From Bacteroidales bacterium (GTDB taxonomy: Bacteria; Bacteroidota; Bacteroidia; Bacteroidales; F082), in NCBI GenBank assembly GCA_030690365.1, contig JAUYGX010000042.1:1-64000 (forward strand): a DNA stretch of 64,000 bases, read 5' to 3'. The number at the start of each line of letters is the position of its first letter. Positions within the stretch are counted from its first letter, which is position 1. The notes beneath the pieces are model-generated. The model was not told where the DNA came from. It saw only the letters and a program-made list of their open reading frames with translations, and did not search any database. Of this stretch, positions 20,735 to 28,545 are shown piece by piece. The position numbers and the translations under genes are program-made.

Positions 20735-21187
20735 TTATTCTTTGTTTTTTGTGTCGATTAGGATGGTTACCGGCCCACTGTTGATCAATTCAATGTCCAT
20801 CATGGCTCCAAATTCACCTGTTTTAACGGGTTTTTGCTGTTGACGTTCGATTGTGTTTACAAAATCGTTGTATAGTTTCAGGGCCATGGCGGGAGGTGCT
20901 GCTTTGATATAGGACGGTCGGTTACCTTTTTTTGTGCTGGCGTGCAAGGTGAACTGACTCACCACCATGATTTCGCCATTAACATCTGTAATGCTTTTAT
21001 TCATAACCCCTTGTTCATCATCAAAGATTCGTAACCGGAGGATCTTTCCGGTAAGCCAATCAATATCCGACTGATCGTCGGCAGACTCAATTCCAAGTAA
21101 AATTAACAATCCGCTTCCCATGGTCGATTTTTCCACTTTGTCGATGGATACCGTGGCCATGGAAACCCTTTGAATAACAACCCTCAT
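20735..21187 (-). CDS. dtd: D-aminoacyl-tRNA deacylase
   Basis: The product has 150 residues and removes mischarged D-amino acids from tRNA. Both family motifs are present: SQFTLHASTKKGNRPSY and the Gly-cisPro motif in NSGPVTILIDT. Length is normal. It is divergent from pdxJ across a shared palindromic promoter and convergent with hemD. Confidence 0.95.
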   Translation of the reverse strand: MRVVIQRVSMATVSIDKVEKSTMGSGLLILLGIESADDQSDIDWLTGKILRLRIFDDEQGVMNKSITDVNGEIMVVSQFTLHASTKKGNRPSYIKAAPPAMALKLYNDFVNTIERQQQKPVKTGEFGAMMDIELINSGPVTILIDTKNKE

Positions 21188-21214
21188 AATTCTCCGTTTT
21201 GGTCGGCAATTTAT

Positions 21215-21232
21215 TAATTTTGTACAAAATTA
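21215..21232. promoter_or_regulatory. Palindromic divergent promoter for dtd and pdxJ
   Basis: TAATTTTGTACAAAATTA is a perfect 18-bp palindrome in which each strand reads the -7 box TAATTTTG. On plus it sits 15 bases before the pdxJ ATG; on minus it sits 27 bases before the dtd ATG. A TTTG at 21198-21201 lies upstream of the plus-strand box but only 13 bases away, shorter than the usual spacing. Confidence 0.6.
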
Positions 21233-21237
21233 ACATC

Positions 21238-21957
21238 ATGACCCGTTTAAGTGTAAATGTAAATAAAATAGCCACTCTGCGCAACGCCCGTGGTGGTAAC
21301 CAACCCGATTTAGTTGCTTTTGTGGCAAACTGCGAACGATATGGTGCACAGGGAATTACAGTTCATCCCCGGCCTGACGAACGCCATATCCGCTATTCGG
21401 ATGTTGAAAATCTCAGGCCCTTAATTAAAACCGAGTTTAATATCGAAGGAAATCCTACCCCACAGTTTATTGAGTTGGTCCTTAAATATAAGCCCGATCA
21501 GGTAACCCTCGTTCCCGATGACCCAAACCAGCTCACGTCTGATCATGGGTGGGATACCATTGCTTATCATGGTTTTCTTAAAAATGTAATCAATCAATTT
21601 AAAACTGCGGGCATCAGGACTTCTGTTTTTGTTGATCCGGTCGAAAAATTTATTGTTGGGGCGCAAGCCGTAGGAGCTGACCGGGTTGAACTGTATACCG
21701 AAAGCTATGCTGCCAGGTTTGCATTTAACAAGGAAAATGCCATTGCAGATTTTGTGGAAGCGGCAAAAGTAGCGCGCGAATTAAATCTGGGATTAAATGC
21801 AGGACATGACCTCAGCCTGGAGAACCTGAGTTATTTTCACCAACAAATTCCATGGGTGGATGAGGTGTCTATCGGACATGCCCTTATCAGTGATGCCTTG
21901 TATTTTGGATTGGAAAATACCATTCAACTGTATCTGCGTCAGCTTAAAGACAGATAG
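21238..21957 (+). CDS. pdxJ: Pyridoxine 5'-phosphate synthase
   Basis: The product has 239 residues and condenses 1-deoxyxylulose-5-phosphate with 3-amino-2-oxopropyl phosphate to pyridoxine phosphate. Typical pieces are LSVNVNKIATLRNARGG, GAQGITVHPRPDERHI, TLVPDDPNQLTSDHGWD and GLNAGHDLSLENL. The start at 21238 follows the family N terminus; an upstream TTG at 21199 lies within the promoter region. Confidence 0.95.
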   Translation: MTRLSVNVNKIATLRNARGGNQPDLVAFVANCERYGAQGITVHPRPDERHIRYSDVENLRPLIKTEFNIEGNPTPQFIELVLKYKPDQVTLVPDDPNQLTSDHGWDTIAYHGFLKNVINQFKTAGIRTSVFVDPVEKFIVGAQAVGADRVELYTESYAARFAFNKENAIADFVEAAKVARELNLGLNAGHDLSLENLSYFHQQIPWVDEVSIGHALISDALYFGLENTIQLYLRQLKDR

Positions 21958-22006
21958 ATATCTGCAACTTTTACTGTTTACCATTAAGAAAATATGCTAC
22001 CTTAAT

Positions 22007-22822
22007 ATGCAGTTGTTTTACAGGAGATATGGCGACGAAGCAGATCAACCGGTGATTATTTTACATGGCTTGTTTGGGATTTCGGATAATTGGGTAACCT
22101 ATGCCAGGCGGTTGGCTATGGAAGGTTTTAATGTATGGACTATAGATCAGCGGAACCACGGGCAATCGCCTCAAAGCCCTAATTTTAATTATCTGGCCCT
22201 GACCGACGACCTGTTTGATTTTATTGATGAACATGAAATTGAAGATCCCATTATCATTGGTCATTCCATGGGAGGCAAGGTAGCCATGCGTTTTGTATTG
22301 GAAAATCCTCATCTTGTAAAGAAAATGGTGGTAGTGGATATCACGCTGAAATCCTATGGTCCCCGTAACAACCACAAAGCCATTATCCAAGCCATGAAAT
22401 CTATTGACTTCGATGGCGTATCATCAAGAGGTGACGTTGAAAATCAAATCAAAAGGCGAATTCCGGAAACCCGCATCCGGCAGTTTATCATGAAAAACCT
22501 GCACCGAACCGAAAGCGATCGGTTTGAATGGCAAATCAATATCGAAGGAATTGAACCCAACCTGGACAAGATGTTTGATGGGATTGATACCATCAATAAA
22601 TTTGAAAAACCTACCTTATTTGTTCGCGGGGGCGATTCTGATTATATCCTGCCCTCGGATTACGACCAGATAAGATACAATTTTCCAAATGCAGAAATCG
22701 TAACCATCGAAGGAGCCTCGCATTGGGTGCATGTAGAAGCAGCCGAAAAATTTTACACCCTTACAATGGGCTTTGTTTCGGGTTCTCCAAGTTGGTATAT
22801 GCCTGAAAATTTGAATATTTAG
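22007..22822 (+). CDS. Alpha/beta hydrolase (YbfF-like esterase family)
   Basis: The product has 271 residues. An alpha/beta fold is shown by ILHGLFGISDNW (oxyanion hole region), the nucleophile elbow GHSMGGKV, the acid in FVRGGDSDYI and the histidine in GASHWVHVEAAEKF. ATG at 22007 gives MQLFYRRYGDEA, the natural start. Esterase activity on acyl-CoA or lipid esters is the family expectation. It follows pdxJ by 49 bases and may be co-transcribed. Confidence 0.87.
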   Translation: MQLFYRRYGDEADQPVIILHGLFGISDNWVTYARRLAMEGFNVWTIDQRNHGQSPQSPNFNYLALTDDLFDFIDEHEIEDPIIIGHSMGGKVAMRFVLENPHLVKKMVVVDITLKSYGPRNNHKAIIQAMKSIDFDGVSSRGDVENQIKRRIPETRIRQFIMKNLHRTESDRFEWQINIEGIEPNLDKMFDGIDTINKFEKPTLFVRGGDSDYILPSDYDQIRYNFPNAEIVTIEGASHWVHVEAAEKFYTLTMGFVSGSPSWYMPENLNI

Positions 22823-22839
22823 CTTTTTCTAATTTAATC

Positions 22840-23673
22840 TTAACTGATGGCCTCAAAGCTCTTTTTGTAAACTCGTTTTGATACTGCGATCGACAGTTCG
22901 TATAATCCAATCAATGGAATTACCACCAGAATCTGACTAAATACATCCGGTGGTGTAATGATGGCAGCCACAATGAGAAGAATAACGTACATGTATTTTC
23001 GGTTTTTCTTTAAAAAATCAGGAGTGATAATGCCGATTTTTGTTAAAAAGTAAACAAGAATGGGGAGTTCAAAGGCTACTCCCACGGCAAATGTAACCGA
23101 AACCACGGTGCTGATATACGAGGTAAGCGAAATCTGGTTAAACACGCGCTCGCTCACCTGATAGGTTCCCAAAAAATTTACCGTTAAAGGAACAATCAAA
23201 AAGTAACTGAACAACACGCCTAAAAGAAACAGGGTAGAACTGATGATGACTCCGCCGGTTGAGTATTTTCGCTCATTTTCGTGCATGGCGGGACGCACAA
23301 ATCGCCATATTTCCCAAAGTACATACGGAAAGGCCAATATAAATCCGGCAACCATCGAAATGTACATGTGGGTTAAGAATTGACCCGACATGCTGATGTT
23401 GATGATCTGTAGCTTCATGTCTTTGATGCAAAGTGCTTCCACGTTTAGCCATTGCCCGGCCATACACAACACTCGGTTGGTGATAAAATCGGAGGTACTT
23501 GGTCCCAGAATGATGAAGTCGAACACCAATGACCTGTTCATAAAAGCAATGGCAGCAATCAGGATGACCGCCACCAACGACCGAAGGATATGCCAGCGCA
23601 ATTCTTCGAGGTGGTCCCAAAAGGTCATTACTTTTTCCGTTTTAACTTTCTTTTTTGTCTTTACTTCTTCCAT
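22840..23673 (-). CDS. tatC: Twin-arginine translocase subunit TatC
   Basis: The product has 277 residues. It begins with a lysine-rich cytosolic stretch, then FWDHLEELRWHILRSL, the TatC N-terminal signature, and six membrane segments. FVRPAMHENERKY in the first cytosolic loop is also characteristic. TatC binds twin-arginine signal peptides. The molybdoenzyme encoded at 28542-30788 has such a signal, so the machinery and a client lie 5 kb apart. tatA/B are not in the window. Confidence 0.95.
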   Translation of the reverse strand: MEEVKTKKKVKTEKVMTFWDHLEELRWHILRSLVAVILIAAIAFMNRSLVFDFIILGPSTSDFITNRVLCMAGQWLNVEALCIKDMKLQIINISMSGQFLTHMYISMVAGFILAFPYVLWEIWRFVRPAMHENERKYSTGGVIISSTLFLLGVLFSYFLIVPLTVNFLGTYQVSERVFNQISLTSYISTVVSVTFAVGVAFELPILVYFLTKIGIITPDFLKKNRKYMYVILLIVAAIITPPDVFSQILVVIPLIGLYELSIAVSKRVYKKSFEAIS

Positions 23674-23795
23674 TGCGAAAATAAAATCCAAAAGTAGCAA
23701 AAGCCACGAAATGAATCAGCTTTAAAAATAAATGTTTGCACACGTCTTTCATTTTTCAATTAAATGGGATACATTTCAATTTGAGTAGTGAAATA

Positions 23796-23826
23796 TTTGG
23801 TTAACATGAAAAAATGCATATATTTG
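23796..23826 (+). promoter_or_regulatory. Full Bacteroidota promoter (TTTG-N19-TATATTTG) of the first Crp/Fnr gene
   Basis: TTTG at 23796-23799 and TATATTTG at 23819-23826 are 19 bases apart, the canonical spacing. The predicted leader is about 50 bases. Confidence 0.65.
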
Positions 23827-23882
23827 ACATGTTACAATGAAGATGCTAAGTTCAATCAACTAAAAAGGGATCAACCAAAGTC

Positions 23883-24578
23883 ATGAAGATAACTACAGAA
23901 ATTGAATCATGTAATACTTGTGTTTACAAGAAACTCCTGTTTGATAAGCTATCTGATGTGGAGCACAAAACCATTAACGACACACGTATAGAGTATTTAT
24001 TTAATAAGGGAGAAGTTTTGCGAAAAGAAGGCCAGAAGATTCAGTCGTTTATGTATCTACGAAAAGGTCTCGTAAAGATTTATAAGACTGATAAGTATGG
24101 AAAAGACCACATCCTGGGGATCAGTCGTCCCGGAGAATTTATCAACCTGTTAAGTGTTTTTTCGGGTACTTTATACAACTATTCGGTAGCAGCACTGGAG
24201 GAAACACAGGTGTGCGAAATCAAGCTTTCATCCATGAAAAGTGTCATTAAAACAAACCACCAATTTGCTTTGCGTCTGTTGAACAAGATTAGTAAAATGT
24301 CTGAAGAAATTATTGACATTCAGTTTGAACTAAACCAAAAGCAGGTGAGGGGCAGGGTAGCCTATGTTTTGTTGTTGCTTGCCGACCGGATATTCAACAG
24401 CCATGAATACAAGATGCCCATTACCCGCCGCGAAGTGGGCGAAATGATTTCTATGACAACGGAAAATACCATCCGTACGTTGTCTGAATTTCGTAAAGAT
24501 GGTATTATTGAAATTACCGGGAAAAGTATTCACATTCGTGATTACCAGCGTTTGGTAACAGTTTCAAGAAATGGATAA
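23883..24578 (+). CDS. Crp/Fnr family transcription regulator 1
   Basis: The product has 231 residues: a cyclic-nucleotide-binding-like beta roll (~30-125), a long dimer helix (~130-160) and a winged helix-turn-helix (~165-225, ITRREVGEMISMTTENTIRTLSEF). Two cysteines near the N terminus (C10, C13) are spaced CxxC, too few for a standard four-cysteine FNR cluster. The recognition helix has E-xxx-R without the preceding Arg of CRP, so it is closer to FNR specificity (inference). It is convergent with the sulfur-reductase operon, which ends 14 bases away. Confidence 0.88.
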   Translation: MKITTEIESCNTCVYKKLLFDKLSDVEHKTINDTRIEYLFNKGEVLRKEGQKIQSFMYLRKGLVKIYKTDKYGKDHILGISRPGEFINLLSVFSGTLYNYSVAALEETQVCEIKLSSMKSVIKTNHQFALRLLNKISKMSEEIIDIQFELNQKQVRGRVAYVLLLLADRIFNSHEYKMPITRREVGEMISMTTENTIRTLSEFRKDGIIEITGKSIHIRDYQRLVTVSRNG

Positions 24579-24592
24579 TCCCAGGAGGGGGA

Positions 24593-25237
24593 TTAACAAC
24601 CGCCTTCAGCTGCTTTCCCTTTTTTCTTACGATCGACAACGATAGCAGCTTTTGTTTCAGAGTTGCTGTTGCCATTGGTTGCAACGGAGTTACTTTTAGC
24701 TACTTCGGCAAAGTCGTAATCTGCGGTTCCCATAAAATAGGAATCGTCGCTGTACGAATCAGCCAGTTTGTCTTTCCATATTTTATAATAGGAATATCCA
24801 CCCATCAGAACCTTGACGTTATCGAACCCAATTTGGCGCAATAGCATGTATGGGCCATTGGCTTCCACCAAATTGTTGGCATATAAAAGAACGACCTGGC
24901 CAGCATTTTTAAGGTCTTCAAGTCTTTTGATGTTTTCTTTGGAGATCAGCTCTACAGATGAAATATTTTCGGCTCCCGGAATATGACCCCTGCCAAACTG
25001 GAAGGTGTTGCGGATATCCACCAAAACAATGGTATCAATGGTTTTGTTCAGGATATCTTCCAACTCGTATGGATATACAAAACCTTCTTCCGAACCAACT
25101 AACATCACTGTTTCTTCAGGAGTGATTGCATAATTCAAACGTGGTTTCGAGAGTGTAACCAAACCAATTATAATAACGACGACAAAAATGATCATGGTGA
25201 CCATTGTCTTCTTTGGATTTAATTCGTGTACGTGCAT
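24593..25237 (-). CDS. Membrane-anchored rhodanese-fold protein A with C-terminal Gly-Gly-Cys
   Basis: The product has 214 residues. A positively charged N terminus and one membrane helix (~12-30) predict that the rest faces the periplasm. The rhodanese domain (~60-165: TIVLVDIRNTFQFGRGHIPGAENI ... VLMGGYSYYKIWKD) lacks the catalytic cysteine: the loop reads VVLLYANNLVEA. The only cysteine in the protein is its last residue, in RKKKGKAAEGGC. It is the final gene of the reductase operon and a close tandem relative of the gene upstream. A role as a sulfur carrier rather than a sulfurtransferase enzyme is inferred. Confidence 0.85.
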   Translation of the reverse strand: MHVHELNPKKTMVTMIIFVVVIIIGLVTLSKPRLNYAITPEETVMLVGSEEGFVYPYELEDILNKTIDTIVLVDIRNTFQFGRGHIPGAENISSVELISKENIKRLEDLKNAGQVVLLYANNLVEANGPYMLLRQIGFDNVKVLMGGYSYYKIWKDKLADSYSDDSYFMGTADYDFAEVAKSNSVATNGNSNSETKAAIVVDRKKKGKAAEGGC

Positions 25238-25257
25238 AATTTCATTTATTTAAATGA

Positions 25258-25869
25258 TTAACAACCCCCTTCAGCTGCCTTGGCTTTTTTCTTTCTGGAT
25301 ACATTTACTTCTGCTTGCGGACCTTGTTCGATGCTGATAGATCCCCCCGTAAAATACTGGCTGGCTCCCTGGCGGAACGCATACAGGTTAAACTCGGCTT
25401 CGGAAGCGGATTCTGCTGGCGCCTCAGGTTGAATAATGGTTTGTATCCAACGGTTTAAACCACCTTTGAGTACATAAATATTCTTTAAACCCAATCTTTT
25501 GGCAATTATCCAGGCCTGATCCGATTTAAGATCATCGTTTGAGTATAATACAAGATTTCTTTTGTCGAATGTCAACGCAGGTATGGCATCATCCGTGGCC
25601 AGGCTGTCGACAGGAAAGCTGAAGGCTGTGGGCAACGAAAAAGCCTGAAAATCTTCGGTTGGACGTACATCCACAAGTACCAGCAACGGATCGCGTTCGA
25701 TGATCATCTTGGCTACCTCGTCGGTAGAAACGTAACGTGTTGGTTGAACAATATCCCACATCAGTTTCTCAGGATCGAGCTGTTTGGAGTTGTTCTTTAA
25801 GGGCAATACCAGCAATCCTGCGGCCAGCAGAATGAGGATTCCCATCAGGATAATATAATTTTTATTCAT
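25258..25869 (-). CDS. Membrane-anchored rhodanese-fold protein B with C-terminal Gly-Gly-Cys
   Basis: The product has 203 residues with one N-terminal membrane helix (~5-24) and a periplasmic rhodanese domain (~45-150: LVLVDVRPTEDFQAFSLPTA ... IYVLKGGLNRW). The catalytic loop reads LVLYSNDDLKSDQ, with Ser in place of Cys. As in protein A the sole cysteine is the C-terminal residue, in SRKKKAKAAEGGC, and the tail is nearly identical to that of A while the rest has diverged. The gene lies 4 bases after a YeeE/YedE importer gene. Confidence 0.85.
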   Translation of the reverse strand: MNKNYIILMGILILLAAGLLVLPLKNNSKQLDPEKLMWDIVQPTRYVSTDEVAKMIIERDPLLVLVDVRPTEDFQAFSLPTAFSFPVDSLATDDAIPALTFDKRNLVLYSNDDLKSDQAWIIAKRLGLKNIYVLKGGLNRWIQTIIQPEAPAESASEAEFNLYAFRQGASQYFTGGSISIEQGPQAEVNVSRKKKAKAAEGGC

Positions 25870-25873
25870 CGAA

Positions 25874-26476
25874 TTAGAATTTATACTGAGTCATATTTTT
25901 CCTGACGCGGAGTTCAATGCGCCAGGTGACATAAAAGGCAACTACTGCAATAACTACAAAAATAAGGGTGAAAAGGGTATTCGATATTCCGAAAAATTCA
26001 CCAATGGTGATGTTACCCATGTTTCCCGAATAGTAGAACTGCTCAAAAAACGGGAAAAATTCGGAAAACAGAAATATCCCTAAAAATAATCCACCCGTAA
26101 AAACCATGGCGTCTATTTTGCCAATGGCGATGGCGGTGTAACTTGTTCCGGGACAAAATCCACCCAAAATAAATCCAACTCCCATAATTATAGCCCCAAC
26201 AATCATAGGGCTTAGGTAAGTTGGAAGCACATATATTTGATTCAGGTCGATCCATCCGAAATAATCAAAGTACTGAAGGCCAATCATGGCCACCACGACG
26301 GCGGTAAAAAATACACGCAGTACTACAAAGTTATATCCGTAAAATACGCCCGTTATATTTCGTGAGGAGGAAAATCCGGAGGCTTCCAATACAAAACCAA
26401 AAGCGATGCCTATCAGCAGGGCGATCACAAAATCCCAACCCATTGGTATTATTCCCTGTGGTATTAAAGGTCCCAT
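25874..26476 (-). CDS. YeeE/YedE (TsuA-like) sulfur transporter half protein 2
   Basis: The product has 200 residues with about five membrane helices. It has the conserved loop GGFCPGTSYTAIAIGKIDA, which carries one of the cysteines used for thiosulfate relay in TsuA. A full TsuA has roughly 330-360 residues; here the transporter appears split into this and the adjacent 178-residue gene, which together would make one pore (inference). Thiosulfate or another sulfane-sulfur compound is the expected cargo. Confidence 0.85.
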   Translation of the reverse strand: MGPLIPQGIIPMGWDFVIALLIGIAFGFVLEASGFSSSRNITGVFYGYNFVVLRVFFTAVVVAMIGLQYFDYFGWIDLNQIYVLPTYLSPMIVGAIIMGVGFILGGFCPGTSYTAIAIGKIDAMVFTGGLFLGIFLFSEFFPFFEQFYYSGNMGNITIGEFFGISNTLFTLIFVVIAVVAFYVTWRIELRVRKNMTQYKF

Positions 26477-26498
26477 TGTTTTATCTTTTATTAAATGA

Positions 26499-27035
26499 TT
26501 AAATCCATAATTTTCTAAAGAAGTAAGCTACCACATAGCCGGTGCCAAACATTAGGAGCATCACCAGCAATCCCCCAAAGGAGGACGATGCCGTTCCACT
26601 CAATGCAGCTCCGCTTGAACAACCTCTTCCAAACTGGCTTCCGATACCAAACAAAATACCTCCGATACCAGCGGCAAAAAGCCGGGTTTTGTTGGTTATT
26701 TTTGGCGATTTTTCGATGCGCAGTTTTTTAATTCTACCAAAGAGCGCTCCCGAAAGCAACCCTCCTATAAAAATCCCAAACGACTCAAAAACCAACCAGT
26801 TATACATGGGCGAATGATCGTCGGAGATAAAGTTTTTCATGTAGGTGTTTTGCCCGGCGTGCTCAGGTGCCACCTGATCGACCGTAGTTACAACGGCACT
26901 TTTAACAGCACCACTGGCACCCAATCCTCTTCCTGTAATATAAAAAGTGAGCAACAACACCAGTCCCAGCAATACTCCTCCAAAATATGGATTGATGTAT
27001 TTGGGGCGATCTTGGATATCTATTTCTTGATTCAT
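26499..27035 (-). CDS. YeeE/YedE (TsuA-like) sulfur transporter half protein 1
   Basis: The product has 178 residues with four or five membrane helices and the signature FGRGCSSGAALSG, which holds a conserved cysteine. The start is ATG 27035 (MNQEIDIQDR) rather than a TTG two codons upstream. It is encoded 23 bases upstream of the second half. Together they follow the nrfD-like gene, linking sulfur import to the reductase. Confidence 0.85.
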   Translation of the reverse strand: MNQEIDIQDRPKYINPYFGGVLLGLVLLLTFYITGRGLGASGAVKSAVVTTVDQVAPEHAGQNTYMKNFISDDHSPMYNWLVFESFGIFIGGLLSGALFGRIKKLRIEKSPKITNKTRLFAAGIGGILFGIGSQFGRGCSSGAALSGTASSSFGGLLVMLLMFGTGYVVAYFFRKLWI

Positions 27036-27053
27036 GTTCAAAAACTTTTAAAA

Positions 27054-27995
27054 TTAATACAGATAGCGCGTAATTTGTCCTGCTTCAACCATAACAAACC
27101 TAAATACAAGGCCGCCAAAGAGAATGAGTAAGGCAGGTATCCAGATTGGGATGTGAAATCCTTTGATTTCGAGGATCTCCAGAGTGGCAGGGAATACCAA
27201 ACCAAGTATCACAACAAATACCCAGAAGGTAACTGTAAACTGACCTCCCAAAAACAATTCGGCTGCTTCGATTTGTACTGCCGAAGCGGCCAGAAATCCC
27301 ATAAACAGGTGTACGATCAAAAACAGCTCAATTCCAATCAGGCCAAGGTCAATCTGGCTGAGAATATACCTTTCCTTTTTGTCTTTTGACATCCAGATAA
27401 TGGTTGCCAAACCAGTTGAAAGCCCGGAGACCAGGAACAAAGGTCCCAGTATGGAGGTGTTCCACAATGGGCGGGCATTAAAGGCGGAAAGCAAAATCCC
27501 GGTATAAACGCCCAGGATGATGGCCAACAACATCATGGCCCAGGCCATTTCTTTTCTTTTTGTGGTAAAAAAAGCAACGGTTTTTTCAACGAAATCAAAT
27601 TTCCAATTCCACCTTGGCATAAGTTCTTTCATGTAGGTTGCCACCCAAATCATAGAAAGAGGTGTAACCAGCATCAGGGTCCAGGCACCCCACGACATGG
27701 GCGATTCCATACGGATGGTGGTATATAGTCGCCAAAAATACATTTCATGTTTTAGATCGAGAAAAAGGGCAAAAAGACCCAGGACCAATGCTACAGGCAC
27801 CATAAACGGTGCCCATTTTACGGTGGTGGCCATCTGTTTTTCCTTACCCATAATGGTAAATAATCCCGCAAAAAACATAATCCCGGCAGCTAAGCCACCC
27901 AGAAAAAGATATAGGGGGATTTGCCAGTGCCAGATATTTAAAAAAGGATCAATGTTTGGGATATCGCGTCCGCTAATAAATAATTCTTCTTTCAT
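27054..27995 (-). CDS. NrfD/PsrC-type membrane subunit of a sulfur-compound reductase
   Basis: The product has 313 residues and eight to nine membrane helices. The family signature is WHWQIPLYLFLGGLAAG near residue 25, and a conserved internal histidine/acidic pattern (DLKHEMYFWRL) follows. NrfD/PsrC proteins anchor the complex and exchange electrons with menaquinone. It lies 16 bases after the Fe-S subunit gene and before the YeeE genes. Confidence 0.9.
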   Translation of the reverse strand: MKEELFISGRDIPNIDPFLNIWHWQIPLYLFLGGLAAGIMFFAGLFTIMGKEKQMATTVKWAPFMVPVALVLGLFALFLDLKHEMYFWRLYTTIRMESPMSWGAWTLMLVTPLSMIWVATYMKELMPRWNWKFDFVEKTVAFFTTKRKEMAWAMMLLAIILGVYTGILLSAFNARPLWNTSILGPLFLVSGLSTGLATIIWMSKDKKERYILSQIDLGLIGIELFLIVHLFMGFLAASAVQIEAAELFLGGQFTVTFWVFVVILGLVFPATLEILEIKGFHIPIWIPALLILFGGLVFRFVMVEAGQITRYLY

Positions 27996-28011
27996 GCTCG
28001 TACGCTTTTAA

Positions 28012-28545
28012 TTAAGTAAGAAAATACAATTGAGGTTTTGTGCCAGCTTCGGGAGCCAGCACTTTCCATGTTCGGTTTTTAAGTGCCAGAGAAACATCGC
28101 TGTATGGATCTTCGATGTCTCCAAAATGCAGACATTTTGTAGGACACACCTCCACGCAGGCTGTGTTTTGGCCTTTTTGGAGGCGGTGCTGGCAGAATGT
28201 ACATTTGTCGACATATCCATCCGGATGCGAATACCGCGCATCATAAGGACACGATTGAATACAGGCTCCACATCCGATACATTCGTCATGTGTTACCATT
28301 ACAATTCCGCCTTCTACTATGTGGCTTGCGCCGGTTGGGCAACAACGCACACAAGGTGAATTTTCACAATGATTGCAGCGCTCCGAACGGAGTTCTACTT
28401 CCACAATGGGATAAGCGCCACTCACATTTTCAACAATCCAATCACGGCAGTAACCGTGAGGAACATTGTTTTCGGTTTGGCATGCTACGACACAGTCGCT
28501 ACAGCCGACACATTTCCTGGTGTCAATTGCCATTGCGTATCTCAT
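28012..28545 (-). CDS. Four-cluster ferredoxin subunit (PsrB/PhsB type)
   Basis: The product has 177 residues with sixteen cysteines arranged for four [4Fe-4S] clusters: CVGCSDCVVAC, CNHCENSPCVRCC, CIGCGACIQSC and CTFCQH ... CVEVCPTKC. It carries electrons from the membrane subunit to the molybdoenzyme. Its ATG overlaps the stop of the catalytic subunit gene (ATGA), showing tight co-translation. Confidence 0.93.
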   Translation of the reverse strand: MRYAMAIDTRKCVGCSDCVVACQTENNVPHGYCRDWIVENVSGAYPIVEVELRSERCNHCENSPCVRCCPTGASHIVEGGIVMVTHDECIGCGACIQSCPYDARYSHPDGYVDKCTFCQHRLQKGQNTACVEVCPTKCLHFGDIEDPYSDVSLALKNRTWKVLAPEAGTKPQLYFLT

